Virus record (IMG/VR): IMGVR_UViG_3300046660_000171
Coordinates: 1-43,390 of that record
Length of the DNA: 43,390 nt
Source: a virus
Strand: one strand, 5' to 3'
Made by a program: the position numbers and the translations under genes. Positions 30,749-37,450 of this stretch are shown here, piece after piece. Positions within the stretch are counted from its first letter, which is position 1, and each line of letters starts with the position of its first letter. A model generated the notes under the pieces. It saw only the letters and a program-made list of their open reading frames with translations, searched no databases and had not been told where the DNA came from.

Positions 30749-30997
30749 TTATCCTTCGAGCGCCGCCAGTATCATCGCTTCAAAACAACCAGAGGCGTCA
30801 GATGGGCTGTTTCGAAGATGGGTGATTCCGGCAGCGTCCATGGGCAGTGTCGTTGGCATCGCCGCTCCCATAGCATCTAGGGCATGAGGAACAAACTTTA
30901 CCCATTCTGGCTTGGTCTCACCTTCGTATATCTTGCTTGGGTCAAGCCCAGATCTTTTGCAAATCGATCGAGCAACTCTTTCAACCACATAATTCAT
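30749..30997 (-). CDS. Small protein of the leftward cassette, 82 aa
   Basis: The ATG at 30997 has GAGGTAAGCG upstream. The N-terminal VVERVARSICKRSGLDPSKI and central FVPHALDAMGAAM are helical; the C-terminus reads SGCFEAMILAAL. The first 25 residues recall the small helical family seen in phage early operons (often starting VERVARAI), but I do not assign a function. Confidence 0.7.
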   Translation of the reverse strand: MNYVVERVARSICKRSGLDPSKIYEGETKPEWVKFVPHALDAMGAAMPTTLPMDAAGITHLRNSPSDASGCFEAMILAALEG

Positions 30998-31000
30998 CGC

Positions 31001-31201
31001 TTACCTCGATAGATAGAAGATCGACATTCTTGCGTTATCAAGGCCGACTTTGATGATGGATTCAGCAGCAGAGATTTCTATGTCGCCTTTCGCGGCAGCC
31101 TCAAGTGCGGCACAGATGACTGCCTCAAGCTTTCCCCACGGGTCGACGTTGGAAGCGTTCAGGACGCTGTCTGGAACGGGGTTTGTATCGGGGATTTTCA
31201 T
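31001..31201 (-). CDS. Small protein of the leftward cassette, 66 aa
   Basis: The ATG at 31201 has GAGGTAGAAGAGAG upstream and overlaps the previous gene's end. Helical (GKLEAVICAALEAAAKGDIEI). Function unknown. Confidence 0.68.
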   Translation of the reverse strand: MKIPDTNPVPDSVLNASNVDPWGKLEAVICAALEAAAKGDIEISAAESIIKVGLDNARMSIFYLSR

Positions 31202-31659
31202 CTCTCTTCTACCTCCAAGAGATACCCAGCGATGGCGTCTTGGATCAGTAGAAGGTCGCGCTCACTAAGATCGTGATGGTTGCTGTCATGCCTGAATTCG
31301 TATTCGCAAGCATACTCGTAGACGCTTTTAACGGGCCTCTGTGCGCTTACTTCCTGGGAAAAGCGATCTGGGTGCCAAGCTACACTTCGGTCGTCAGAGC
31401 GCTTGTCAGAAGGCTCAGGAGGAAGCCGCATCCAATGCGTCGGCCTATAGATTTCTATCGGGCCGTAGTGGCGCCTATCATATGCCGGGAGACCGTCCGT
31501 GAAGGCCGTTGCCCGGTACTCGCCATTCTCGTCTTTTCTGACGTGGGCTACGGAGAAATGTCCGTATGTGGAATATACCAATACCTGCGGCCAGTTCTTT
31601 ATCATGTCTGGCTGGCTGGAAAGCTCATCAGGGATAGTCTCAATAGGCATCCATTGCAT
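31198..31659 (-). CDS. DUF551-like N-terminus, third paralogue, 153 aa
   Basis: The ATG at 31659 has GGAG upstream. The N-terminal part (QWMPIETIPDELSSQP, VLVYSTYGHFSVAHVRKD, IYRPTHWMRLPPEP) follows the DUF551 plan of the proteins at 7783 and 8225. A C-terminal helical extension (LSERDLLLIQDAIAGYLLEVEER) is added. The larger size and its location in a cassette far from the others suggest separate acquisition. Confidence 0.72.
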   Translation of the reverse strand: MQWMPIETIPDELSSQPDMIKNWPQVLVYSTYGHFSVAHVRKDENGEYRATAFTDGLPAYDRRHYGPIEIYRPTHWMRLPPEPSDKRSDDRSVAWHPDRFSQEVSAQRPVKSVYEYACEYEFRHDSNHHDLSERDLLLIQDAIAGYLLEVEER

Positions 31660-31660
31660 C

Positions 31661-31876
31661 TTACTTCTCCTCAGTCGTTGACTCGCGTCTGTTATTTTCC
31701 AACCACTTGTCAAGGTCGGAAATCAGGTAAACGACTGATTTCCCGATCTTAACGTAGGTAGGGCCTCCACCAGTTAGGCGGAGCTTATTGAGCGTTGACA
31801 CTGAAATGCTGGTGTATTCCGCCGCGTCATTCACCCGCATTGCTCTCGGGGGAATACTGTTTACCTCAGGCGTCAT
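31661..31876 (-). CDS. HTH_17/AlpA-like DNA-binding protein
   Basis: 71 residues. RVNDAAEYTSISVSTLNKLRLTGGGPTYVKIGKSVVYLISDLDKWLENN is a MerR/AlpA/excisionase-type HTH (winged helix with GP.Y.K.G..V.Y). It is the first gene of the leftward cassette and a likely autoregulator or excisionase-like factor. The excisionase candidate next to the integrase is 41350-41718, so this one probably regulates its own cassette. Confidence 0.8.
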   Translation of the reverse strand: MTPEVNSIPPRAMRVNDAAEYTSISVSTLNKLRLTGGGPTYVKIGKSVVYLISDLDKWLENNRRESTTEEK

Positions 31877-31924
31877 AGAGTTTCCTCATGTGTCCCTTAT
31901 GGGCGCATAGTATCTCACAGATCA

Positions 31925-31949
31925 GGTTGGAAGTGAATCTTCCACAACC
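31925..31949. promoter_or_regulatory. Imperfect palindrome before the HTH_17 gene
   Basis: GGTTGGAAGTGAATCTTCCACAACC has outer GGTTG/CAACC and inner GGAAG/CTTCC arms separated unequally. It lies in the divergent region between the leftward cassette (start 31876) and the rightward peptidase gene (31991), so it is a candidate operator for the HTH_17 protein. A leftward -10-like TACTAT lies near 31905. Confidence 0.4.
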
Positions 31950-31990
31950 GATAATCCAAACAAATCTCAAATAATCCATGGGGAATGCCA

Positions 31991-33319
31991 ATGGCTGATT
32001 TTGATTGGTCGCCCTACGCTGTGGGCGGCGCGACGAGGCCCGACGCCCTGTCAGGCATGAACGCGCAGTTCAGGGCGGCATTGCAGGGGCTCATCTCGAC
32101 GGCTCCGAACGGTATCCGTCAGCAATTGCAGGTGTTTTCCGGGTATCGATCGCCCGCCAAACAGGCGCAACTCTACGAACGCGCCCTGCAGAAATATGGA
32201 TCTCCGCAGGCTGCCCGTCAGTGGGTCGCGCCTCCGAACAGGAGCCAGCACAACAAGGGCATGGCGGCCGATCTGAAATATCTCTCTCCGCAGGCGAAAG
32301 CGTGGGTGAGGGAGAACGCCCCGGCACACGGTCTTTCCTTCCCGCTCAAGAACGAGCCCTGGCATGTGGAACTGGCAACGGCCCGCAATCCGAACGCCGC
32401 TAAGCCGCCGATGGATATCCCGAATGTTGCGCCGTCGCTCGCCTATGACGCCGTTCCGACGCCGAAGCCGCAAGGCAACCCGTTCGATGCCATCCTGTCG
32501 CCTTCCGCTCCATCCTTCCCCGCTACGCGCACACCCGTCCAAAGGGAGGCATTGCCCGACGTGACCCCTGTCAGCTTCGACAATAGCCGCTTTGGTGCTG
32601 CTCCTGCCAAATCCTTCGACCAGTCCCGCTTCGGAGCGCCATCGCCGGCGTCGTCCTATTTCGACTATTCCGGCCTGCTTTCCGACCCTCAGCAGCAGCC
32701 CGACACCTTCGACGCCGGCAGGATGCCGCAGGCTGCTCCCGTCGCCACGACGCCACAGCAGCTCCAGCGCGGCCTTCTCGACCAGCAGCTAAACGCCGGC
32801 ATCCTCCCCGACCTCATGGCGCCCGCCACGAACTGGCCCGGTCAGATGGCGCCAGCCGCAGCCCCTGCAATCGAGCAACCGGCCATGGGCGACTATGAGC
32901 CGTCCTCGATCAACACAGCCAGCGTTCAGGCACCACAGCCCCATAGCGGACTTCTCTCGCAGCCCGAGTATCAGCAGCTTCAACAGCAGCAGGGCTTGCT
33001 TGGCGGCCCGCTTCAGCACTCCACGCCCGAACAGATGCAGGCGATAGCAGCACAGGCGGCCAAGGGGATGCAGAACCGGTCGCTCGGGGGTGGGCTTCTT
33101 GGCGGTCTGTTGGGCGGTCTCACGCTTGGCCCGATCGGCGCCATTGCCGGCGGCCTGCTCGGCAGGAACGTGGCGAAGAACTCGTTCTTCCCCGATGCGC
33201 CGAAGCCTTCGGCGAACAGCAGGAACGACAAGAACCTGAACGATTACGGCAGATCCGTTTCCAACCAATCCGGCCAGTTCCGCGATGCGATGTCTCGCGG
33301 CGGCAAGGGCCTTTATTAA
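31991..33319 (+). CDS. Tail-associated M15 (VanY/LAS-type) peptidase, 442 aa
   Basis: The N-terminal domain (about 1-130) has SGYRSPAKQAQLYERAL, SQHNKGMAADLKY (His87, Asp94) and EPWHVEL (His125), the LAS zinc site of D-Ala-D-Ala carboxypeptidase/endolysin-type enzymes. The rest is Pro/Gln/Ala-rich and ends in a glycine-rich hydrophobic stretch (GGGLLGGLLGGLTLGPIGAI). A virion-borne peptidoglycan hydrolase for entry is likely, since it sits next to ejection and fibre genes and away from the lysis cassette. The start at 31991 has GGGG seven bases upstream. Confidence 0.8.
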   Translation: MADFDWSPYAVGGATRPDALSGMNAQFRAALQGLISTAPNGIRQQLQVFSGYRSPAKQAQLYERALQKYGSPQAARQWVAPPNRSQHNKGMAADLKYLSPQAKAWVRENAPAHGLSFPLKNEPWHVELATARNPNAAKPPMDIPNVAPSLAYDAVPTPKPQGNPFDAILSPSAPSFPATRTPVQREALPDVTPVSFDNSRFGAAPAKSFDQSRFGAPSPASSYFDYSGLLSDPQQQPDTFDAGRMPQAAPVATTPQQLQRGLLDQQLNAGILPDLMAPATNWPGQMAPAAAPAIEQPAMGDYEPSSINTASVQAPQPHSGLLSQPEYQQLQQQQGLLGGPLQHSTPEQMQAIAAQAAKGMQNRSLGGGLLGGLLGGLTLGPIGAIAGGLLGRNVAKNSFFPDAPKPSANSRNDKNLNDYGRSVSNQSGQFRDAMSRGGKGLY

Positions 33320-33333
33320 ACCGAGGACATCAG

Positions 33334-34731
33334 ATGGCAAAGACGACCTTCCTGTCGTGGTCGACGACCGCGGGCAGCAACACCGATATTGATGGCATTG
33401 GCATCCTCGGGTCTAATGCAGTTAATAATTTCGACGATGCGTTCCGTACCATCATGGCGCAACTTCGCAGGGATATTGACGGGAAAATTGTCTACGCGAA
33501 CAAGTCCGCGAACTACACGGCTCTTGCCGATGACAACAACGCTGTGCATCGCTATACCGCTGCGGCGACTGTGGCCCTCACGGCTGCGGCGACCCTTGGG
33601 AACAACTGGCATTATACCGTCTTTGCCGATGGCGGCGCCGTTATCATTGATCCTAACGCCTCGGAGCTGATCAACGGAGCAACGACATATACCGTTCAGG
33701 ACGGCAGCATCGCCACGATCATCTGTGATGGGTCGGCATTCAGGGTCTTCATCAGTGGCTTGACCGGCGAAAGCCTGAACGGTGGCCCGCTCGGAGGATT
33801 GCAGAACGCGATCATCAACGGTGCCTTTGACGTTGGCAAGCGCGCAACATCCGTGGCGGCAGGTACAGGCTTCAAATATCTGACGGACCGCTGGGCGCGT
33901 GTTTCTGCAGGCTCTACGATGGCTTTTTCCCGTCAGGAGTTCGCTACTGGCGTTACGATCCCTCCAGGCAATACCCGTTGGTATGGCCGGTTCACCGTCG
34001 TCAGTTCTGCAGGCGCGACGAACTACGCGGCTGTCTACCAGGCAATGGAAGATGTCAGGACTTATGCCGGAAAGACTGTCACCGCCACCTTCTACGCCAA
34101 GGCAGACGCGTCAAAGAATATCGGCTTCGAGCTTTACCAGTGGTTCGGCCTCGGTGGCTCTCCGTCCTCGGCAATCACCGGGATTGGTGCCCAGCAGTGC
34201 GCCCTGACAACGTCCTGGCAGCGGTTCGACATCCTCGTCAACGTTCCTTCAATCTCGGGCAAGACGCGCGGCACGGATGGCAACGACCACCTCGAACTTG
34301 TCTTCTGGCTTGATGCCGGCTCGACATTCGCATCGCGCGCTTCCAGCATCGGGCAGCAGTCTATAACGTTCGACATGACCCGCGTTTCAATCCGTGAAGG
34401 CGATTGCCGGAATGAGGTAGATCCATTCTGCCCAAGACACATTGAGCAGGAAGAAGACCTGTGCGCCCGCTATTTCCAGACGTGGACCGATCTCATGGTG
34501 GCCGGTTATAACTCGACTGGTAACGCGATATATGCCCAGGTGACGCAGTCTCCGCAGATGCGAGGCAACTTCACTACGCCTGTGTTTTCTCTTAATTCAA
34601 ATGCAGCATCAAATGCGTCTGGTCTGGCTCTCCATGCCGGCAACAACCAGCGTTTCCGCGTTGCGGCCAACATCACCGCTACCGGCGCCGGGTTCATCAT
34701 GTATGACGTGACGGCGGATTTCGAGATCTAA
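33334..34731 (+). CDS. Tail fibre protein, 465 aa
   Basis: GAGGACATC precedes the ATG. The N-terminal 150 residues (TTFLSWSTTAGSNTDIDG onward) are those of a phage-attachment domain. LQNAIINGAFDVGKRATS and YLTDRWARV mark a carbohydrate-binding-like jelly roll, followed by EEDLCARYFQTW and a beta-rich C-terminus. It should bind the host surface; receptor unknown. Confidence 0.78.
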   Translation: MAKTTFLSWSTTAGSNTDIDGIGILGSNAVNNFDDAFRTIMAQLRRDIDGKIVYANKSANYTALADDNNAVHRYTAAATVALTAAATLGNNWHYTVFADGGAVIIDPNASELINGATTYTVQDGSIATIICDGSAFRVFISGLTGESLNGGPLGGLQNAIINGAFDVGKRATSVAAGTGFKYLTDRWARVSAGSTMAFSRQEFATGVTIPPGNTRWYGRFTVVSSAGATNYAAVYQAMEDVRTYAGKTVTATFYAKADASKNIGFELYQWFGLGGSPSSAITGIGAQQCALTTSWQRFDILVNVPSISGKTRGTDGNDHLELVFWLDAGSTFASRASSIGQQSITFDMTRVSIREGDCRNEVDPFCPRHIEQEEDLCARYFQTWTDLMVAGYNSTGNAIYAQVTQSPQMRGNFTTPVFSLNSNAASNASGLALHAGNNQRFRVAANITATGAGFIMYDVTADFEI

Positions 34732-35087
34732 TCGGGGTGGTTTCCAGCCCAGCCGTTGCAGTGGCCGAGTTCGTGACGCAGGACGGCGGCAGGCGTAGCG
34801 CCCATATAGGTCTTGTCGATCGTGATGACGATGCAACTGTCAGGGAAAGCCTTGGCGCAACCATGCTGCTGAAAGCTGGTCGTATCTTCCAAGCCGTATC
34901 TGGCGAACAACCACTGGCAAGCCTTCTGCACTTTGGCCTGCGGGAGCTTCTGCAGCAGGAGCTTGCCGCTGTAGGCATGGTCAAACCTAGCCGGAGGATT
35001 CCATTCCTGGTCGGTAAGGCCAGCGGCCGCCAAGGACGGTACGGCTAACATTGAGGATGCAACAAAAAGAAAACCGAGGGTTTTCAT
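34728..35087 (-). CDS. Secreted HExxH protein (putative zinc-binding), 119 aa
   Basis: The ATG at 35087 is preferred, opening a clear signal peptide (MKTLGFLFVASSMLAVPSL, cleavage near AAAG); a TTG at 35117 would add ten residues. The C-terminus has VLRHELGHCNGW, with HELGH fitting the HExxH zinc motif, as in a small Rhizobiales family. It runs convergent with the fibre gene, 4 bases overlapping. Location in the periplasm is inferred. Possible lysogenic-conversion gene. Confidence 0.75.
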   Translation of the reverse strand: MKTLGFLFVASSMLAVPSLAAAGLTDQEWNPPARFDHAYSGKLLLQKLPQAKVQKACQWLFARYGLEDTTSFQQHGCAKAFPDSCIVITIDKTYMGATPAAVLRHELGHCNGWAGNHPD

Positions 35088-35145
35088 GGCGAACTGGCGA
35101 CTCCGGTGAGGTTTCAATTCGCAAGTATATGGCGAATATCCTGTC

Positions 35146-35173
35146 TTTACGCAACAGAATTTGCAACTATAGT
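35146..35173 (+). promoter_or_regulatory. Putative promoter of the secreted hydrolase gene, with operator half-site
   Basis: TTTACG (35146-35151), a 16-base spacer and TATAGT (35168-35173) form a plausible sigma70 promoter 55 bases before the ATG at 35228. TTGCAAC at 35161-35167, immediately upstream of the -10, matches one arm of the 17-bp operators at 5455 and 6685. Control by the repressor is possible but needs binding data. Confidence 0.5.
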
Positions 35174-35227
35174 GGAGTCTGATCCTTCACAATCTATTGC
35201 CATCGTTAACGGAAAAACACTCTTTCA

Positions 35228-36082
35228 ATGAAACTTCTGGTGTTCCTTGTCTCATTCCTGATTTCAACGGTTTCAGCAGAAAGCGCGTCACGAATGGATC
35301 AGCTCCTGTTGGCATCGCAGAAGGCTGCGGATAACGCCGCCGCCGCTGCTTATCCGCCCGACATGCTCGCCACGACCTGGCAGACAGGTGACGCGGCCGG
35401 CGAGTCCTACCGGTGGATCAGCACAGGACCGGGAAAGCCGAACAAGATGGTGCTCTATCTGCATTCATGGACGGGCGACAAGGATCAGCTCACGCTCTTT
35501 CCGGACCTTCTCGGGATCCGAAATGCCATCATCATCGGCCCGAATTTCGGCGGCCCAAACAACACGACTGGCGCGCTTGGCTGCCAGGACAGCACAGACC
35601 GGATCGCCCGCGTCATTCAGGAAGTCCGCTACAAAACCGGCCTGACACGGGTTTACATGGTTGGGGCATCTGGCGGCGGCATGCAGGCGTTCTTGGTTCT
35701 CGGGCGCTATCCCAGCCTCGTCTACCGCGCATCGATCTGGGTACCGATCTATGACCTTGCAAAGCTCTATACCGAGACCAGCAACAACGACCTGAAGACG
35801 GACATGGTGACTGTGCTCGGCAGCGCGCCGGCCAATCCAGACGATTCACGCTATCTCGCCCGCTCACCACGTTCCGTTTTGCAGAACTTCAACGGCTCCG
35901 CAAGCAAGATCATCATCAACGTCGGCGCTCTCGATACCGAAGTGCCAAAGCACAACGGCTATGACGCGCGTGACGCGATGCTGGCGGCGTCTCCCGGCGC
36001 TGACGTGTCTGTCATCGAGTGGCCAACGATGGGGCATGAGTTCCACGCCCTCGACGCTGTGAAGCAGCTCATCCTCGAGTAA
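35228..36082 (+). CDS. Secreted alpha/beta hydrolase (esterase-like), 284 aa
   Basis: Signal peptide MKLLVFLVSFLISTVSAES. The alpha/beta fold shows LYLHSWTGDKDQLTLFPDLL, NAIIIGPNFGG, VYMVGASGGGMQAFLVL (nucleophile Ser148 in GASGG) and IEWPTMGHEF (His270). Catalytic acid not certain. It has no counterpart in the morphogenesis set, has its own promoter, and lies between fibre and lysis genes, so a lysogenic-conversion gene acting in the periplasm or outside is likely. Substrate unknown; a host surface polymer or a plant/soil ester is conceivable. Confidence 0.78.
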   Translation: MKLLVFLVSFLISTVSAESASRMDQLLLASQKAADNAAAAAYPPDMLATTWQTGDAAGESYRWISTGPGKPNKMVLYLHSWTGDKDQLTLFPDLLGIRNAIIIGPNFGGPNNTTGALGCQDSTDRIARVIQEVRYKTGLTRVYMVGASGGGMQAFLVLGRYPSLVYRASIWVPIYDLAKLYTETSNNDLKTDMVTVLGSAPANPDDSRYLARSPRSVLQNFNGSASKIIINVGALDTEVPKHNGYDARDAMLAASPGADVSVIEWPTMGHEFHALDAVKQLILE

Positions 36083-36162
36083 CCCATAGCGTCATCGCTA
36101 ACCCAACAGCTCGCTCCTCAAGGATGCGGGCCTTTCCCCGTTTCCAATCTGGAGCCTACCGC

Positions 36163-36417
36163 ATGCTCGTCTATAACTGGCGCGAGGTGCTCAAGCGTGC
36201 CTGGTCCATTCGATTCATGGTTCTCGCGCTCATCTTCATCGTCCTTGAGCCGATCTACAATTTCGTGGCCGCGACCTGGGTTTCCCACAACATCTACATT
36301 CAGCTCGGAATGTCGGTGGTGACCGGCCTTCTCACAGCAGCAGCCATCGTGGCGCGCATCGTCTTTCAACAGAAAATATCAGGGGATTTGAATGGCAAAC
36401 CGCCTACAGAAGGGTAG
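36163..36417 (+). CDS. Holin candidate (DUF7940-like), 84 aa
   Basis: GGAG upstream of the ATG at 36163. NWREVLKRAWSIRFMVLALIFIVLEPIYNF is followed by a second hydrophobic helix (LGMSVVTGLLTAAAIVARIVF) and a charged tail. The NWR..LKRAWS opening is the DUF7940 pattern. Position directly before the endolysin supports a holin, which would let the SAR endolysin or ions across the membrane. Confidence 0.78.
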   Translation: MLVYNWREVLKRAWSIRFMVLALIFIVLEPIYNFVAATWVSHNIYIQLGMSVVTGLLTAAAIVARIVFQQKISGDLNGKPPTEG

Positions 36418-36856
36418 TGCTGCGGCTGCAATGGCCGTTGCGCTAGTCGGAAGCTTCGAAGGGCTGCGTCAGAACGCCTATCCCGATCCGGCCACGCAAG
36501 GGCAGCCATGGACGATCTGTTATGGGTCAACCAATGGTGTGAAGCCGGGAGACCGCAAGACGGTGGAGCAGTGCAAGGCGATGCTGTCTCTGGAACTCCA
36601 GACCTACGCCAAGGGGATTGAGGGCTGCACCCGCGTTCCTTTGCCTGATGCGCGCTTCGTCGCTCTCACGTCATTCGCCTATAACGTCGGCATCCGGGCT
36701 GCATGCGGCTCAACTGCCGTCAAGCTTATCAATCAGGGCAAGACGGCGGAAGGCTGCGAGGCGCTCCTCAAGTGGAACCGCGCCGCTGGTATCGTTTTCC
36801 CCGGTCTCACCCGTCGCAGGCAGAAGGAACGCCAGTTCTGCTTGGATGGCATCTGA
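36392..36856 (+). CDS. GH24 lysozyme, SAR endolysin
   Basis: 154 residues; the ATG at 36392 lies inside the holin gene's end. Uncleaved Ala-rich signal-arrest-release-like helix (GSAAAAMAVALVGS), then the GH24 site: Glu23 (FEGLR), Asp32 (AYPD) and Thr41 (WTICYGST). Three extra residues lie between Asp and Thr compared with the common spacing. Cleaves peptidoglycan glycan strands at lysis. Overlaps the i-spanin gene start by one base. Confidence 0.88.
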   Translation: MANRLQKGSAAAAMAVALVGSFEGLRQNAYPDPATQGQPWTICYGSTNGVKPGDRKTVEQCKAMLSLELQTYAKGIEGCTRVPLPDARFVALTSFAYNVGIRAACGSTAVKLINQGKTAEGCEALLKWNRAAGIVFPGLTRRRQKERQFCLDGI

Positions 36857-37218
36857 TGTTCGGTATCCTCGATTACCTAAAGCTCGGGGCAGGCGTGGCC
36901 GCTGGGCTCATGCTCTATCACCTCTACGCGGTATCGATCGGCTATCCCTCTGCAGCTCGAGAAGCCCGCGCCGGCTATGTCCTCATTGCCGAGAAGACCG
37001 CAGCCGAAGCCAAGGCCGCCGAGATGGAGCGCCAGCGCAACGCAGCCGCCCAGGCGACGGAAGAGCACCGCAAGCGCCTCGAAGCCGCACAGGCATCGGA
37101 GCAGGCAGCGAAAGACACCCTCGAACAGGAAATACTCAACTATGAGCGGACCCTATCCGAAAAGAACCGCGCTTGCGCTGTCACTGCTGCTGATCGTCAA
37201 TGGCTGCTCCACCACTGA
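36856..37218 (+). CDS. i-spanin (Rz-like), 120 aa
   Basis: ATG directly overlapping the lysozyme stop. An N-terminal membrane anchor (YLKLGAGVAAGLMLYHLYAV) is followed by a long periplasmic coiled coil (EKTAAEAKAAEMERQRNAAAQ). Together with the nested o-spanin it should fuse inner and outer membranes at the end of lysis. 77 bases overlap with the o-spanin gene. Confidence 0.82.
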   Translation: MFGILDYLKLGAGVAAGLMLYHLYAVSIGYPSAAREARAGYVLIAEKTAAEAKAAEMERQRNAAAQATEEHRKRLEAAQASEQAAKDTLEQEILNYERTLSEKNRACAVTAADRQWLLHH

Positions 37219-37450
37219 GCGCCTCAACCGTGCGGCTACCACCAAAGGGCAGACGCAAGCGGGTGTGGTTCTGCCGGCGCTTCCCGAGGATCTCCGCAAG
37301 CAGGAAGCCCATGCGGCAGTCGTGGAAGGCCAGCCAGTGATTTCCATCCTCGCCCGCGAGCGACAGGCCCTAGACCGTGCTAACGCTCGTCAGGGGCGCA
37401 CCGTGATCTTTTACGATGATGTTGCCTCGAAATACGGAACCCGCAAATGA
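37142..37450 (+). CDS. o-spanin (Rz1-like) lipoprotein, 102 aa
   Basis: The ATG at 37142 lies inside the Rz-like gene in another frame. Signal RTALALSLLLIVNGC ends in a lipobox (lipid-bearing Cys), followed by a short charged periplasmic part. It is longer than most Rz1 proteins (here about 80 residues past the Cys). The stop shares bases with the tailspike ATG. Confidence 0.8.
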   Translation: MSGPYPKRTALALSLLLIVNGCSTTERLNRAATTKGQTQAGVVLPALPEDLRKQEAHAAVVEGQPVISILARERQALDRANARQGRTVIFYDDVASKYGTRK

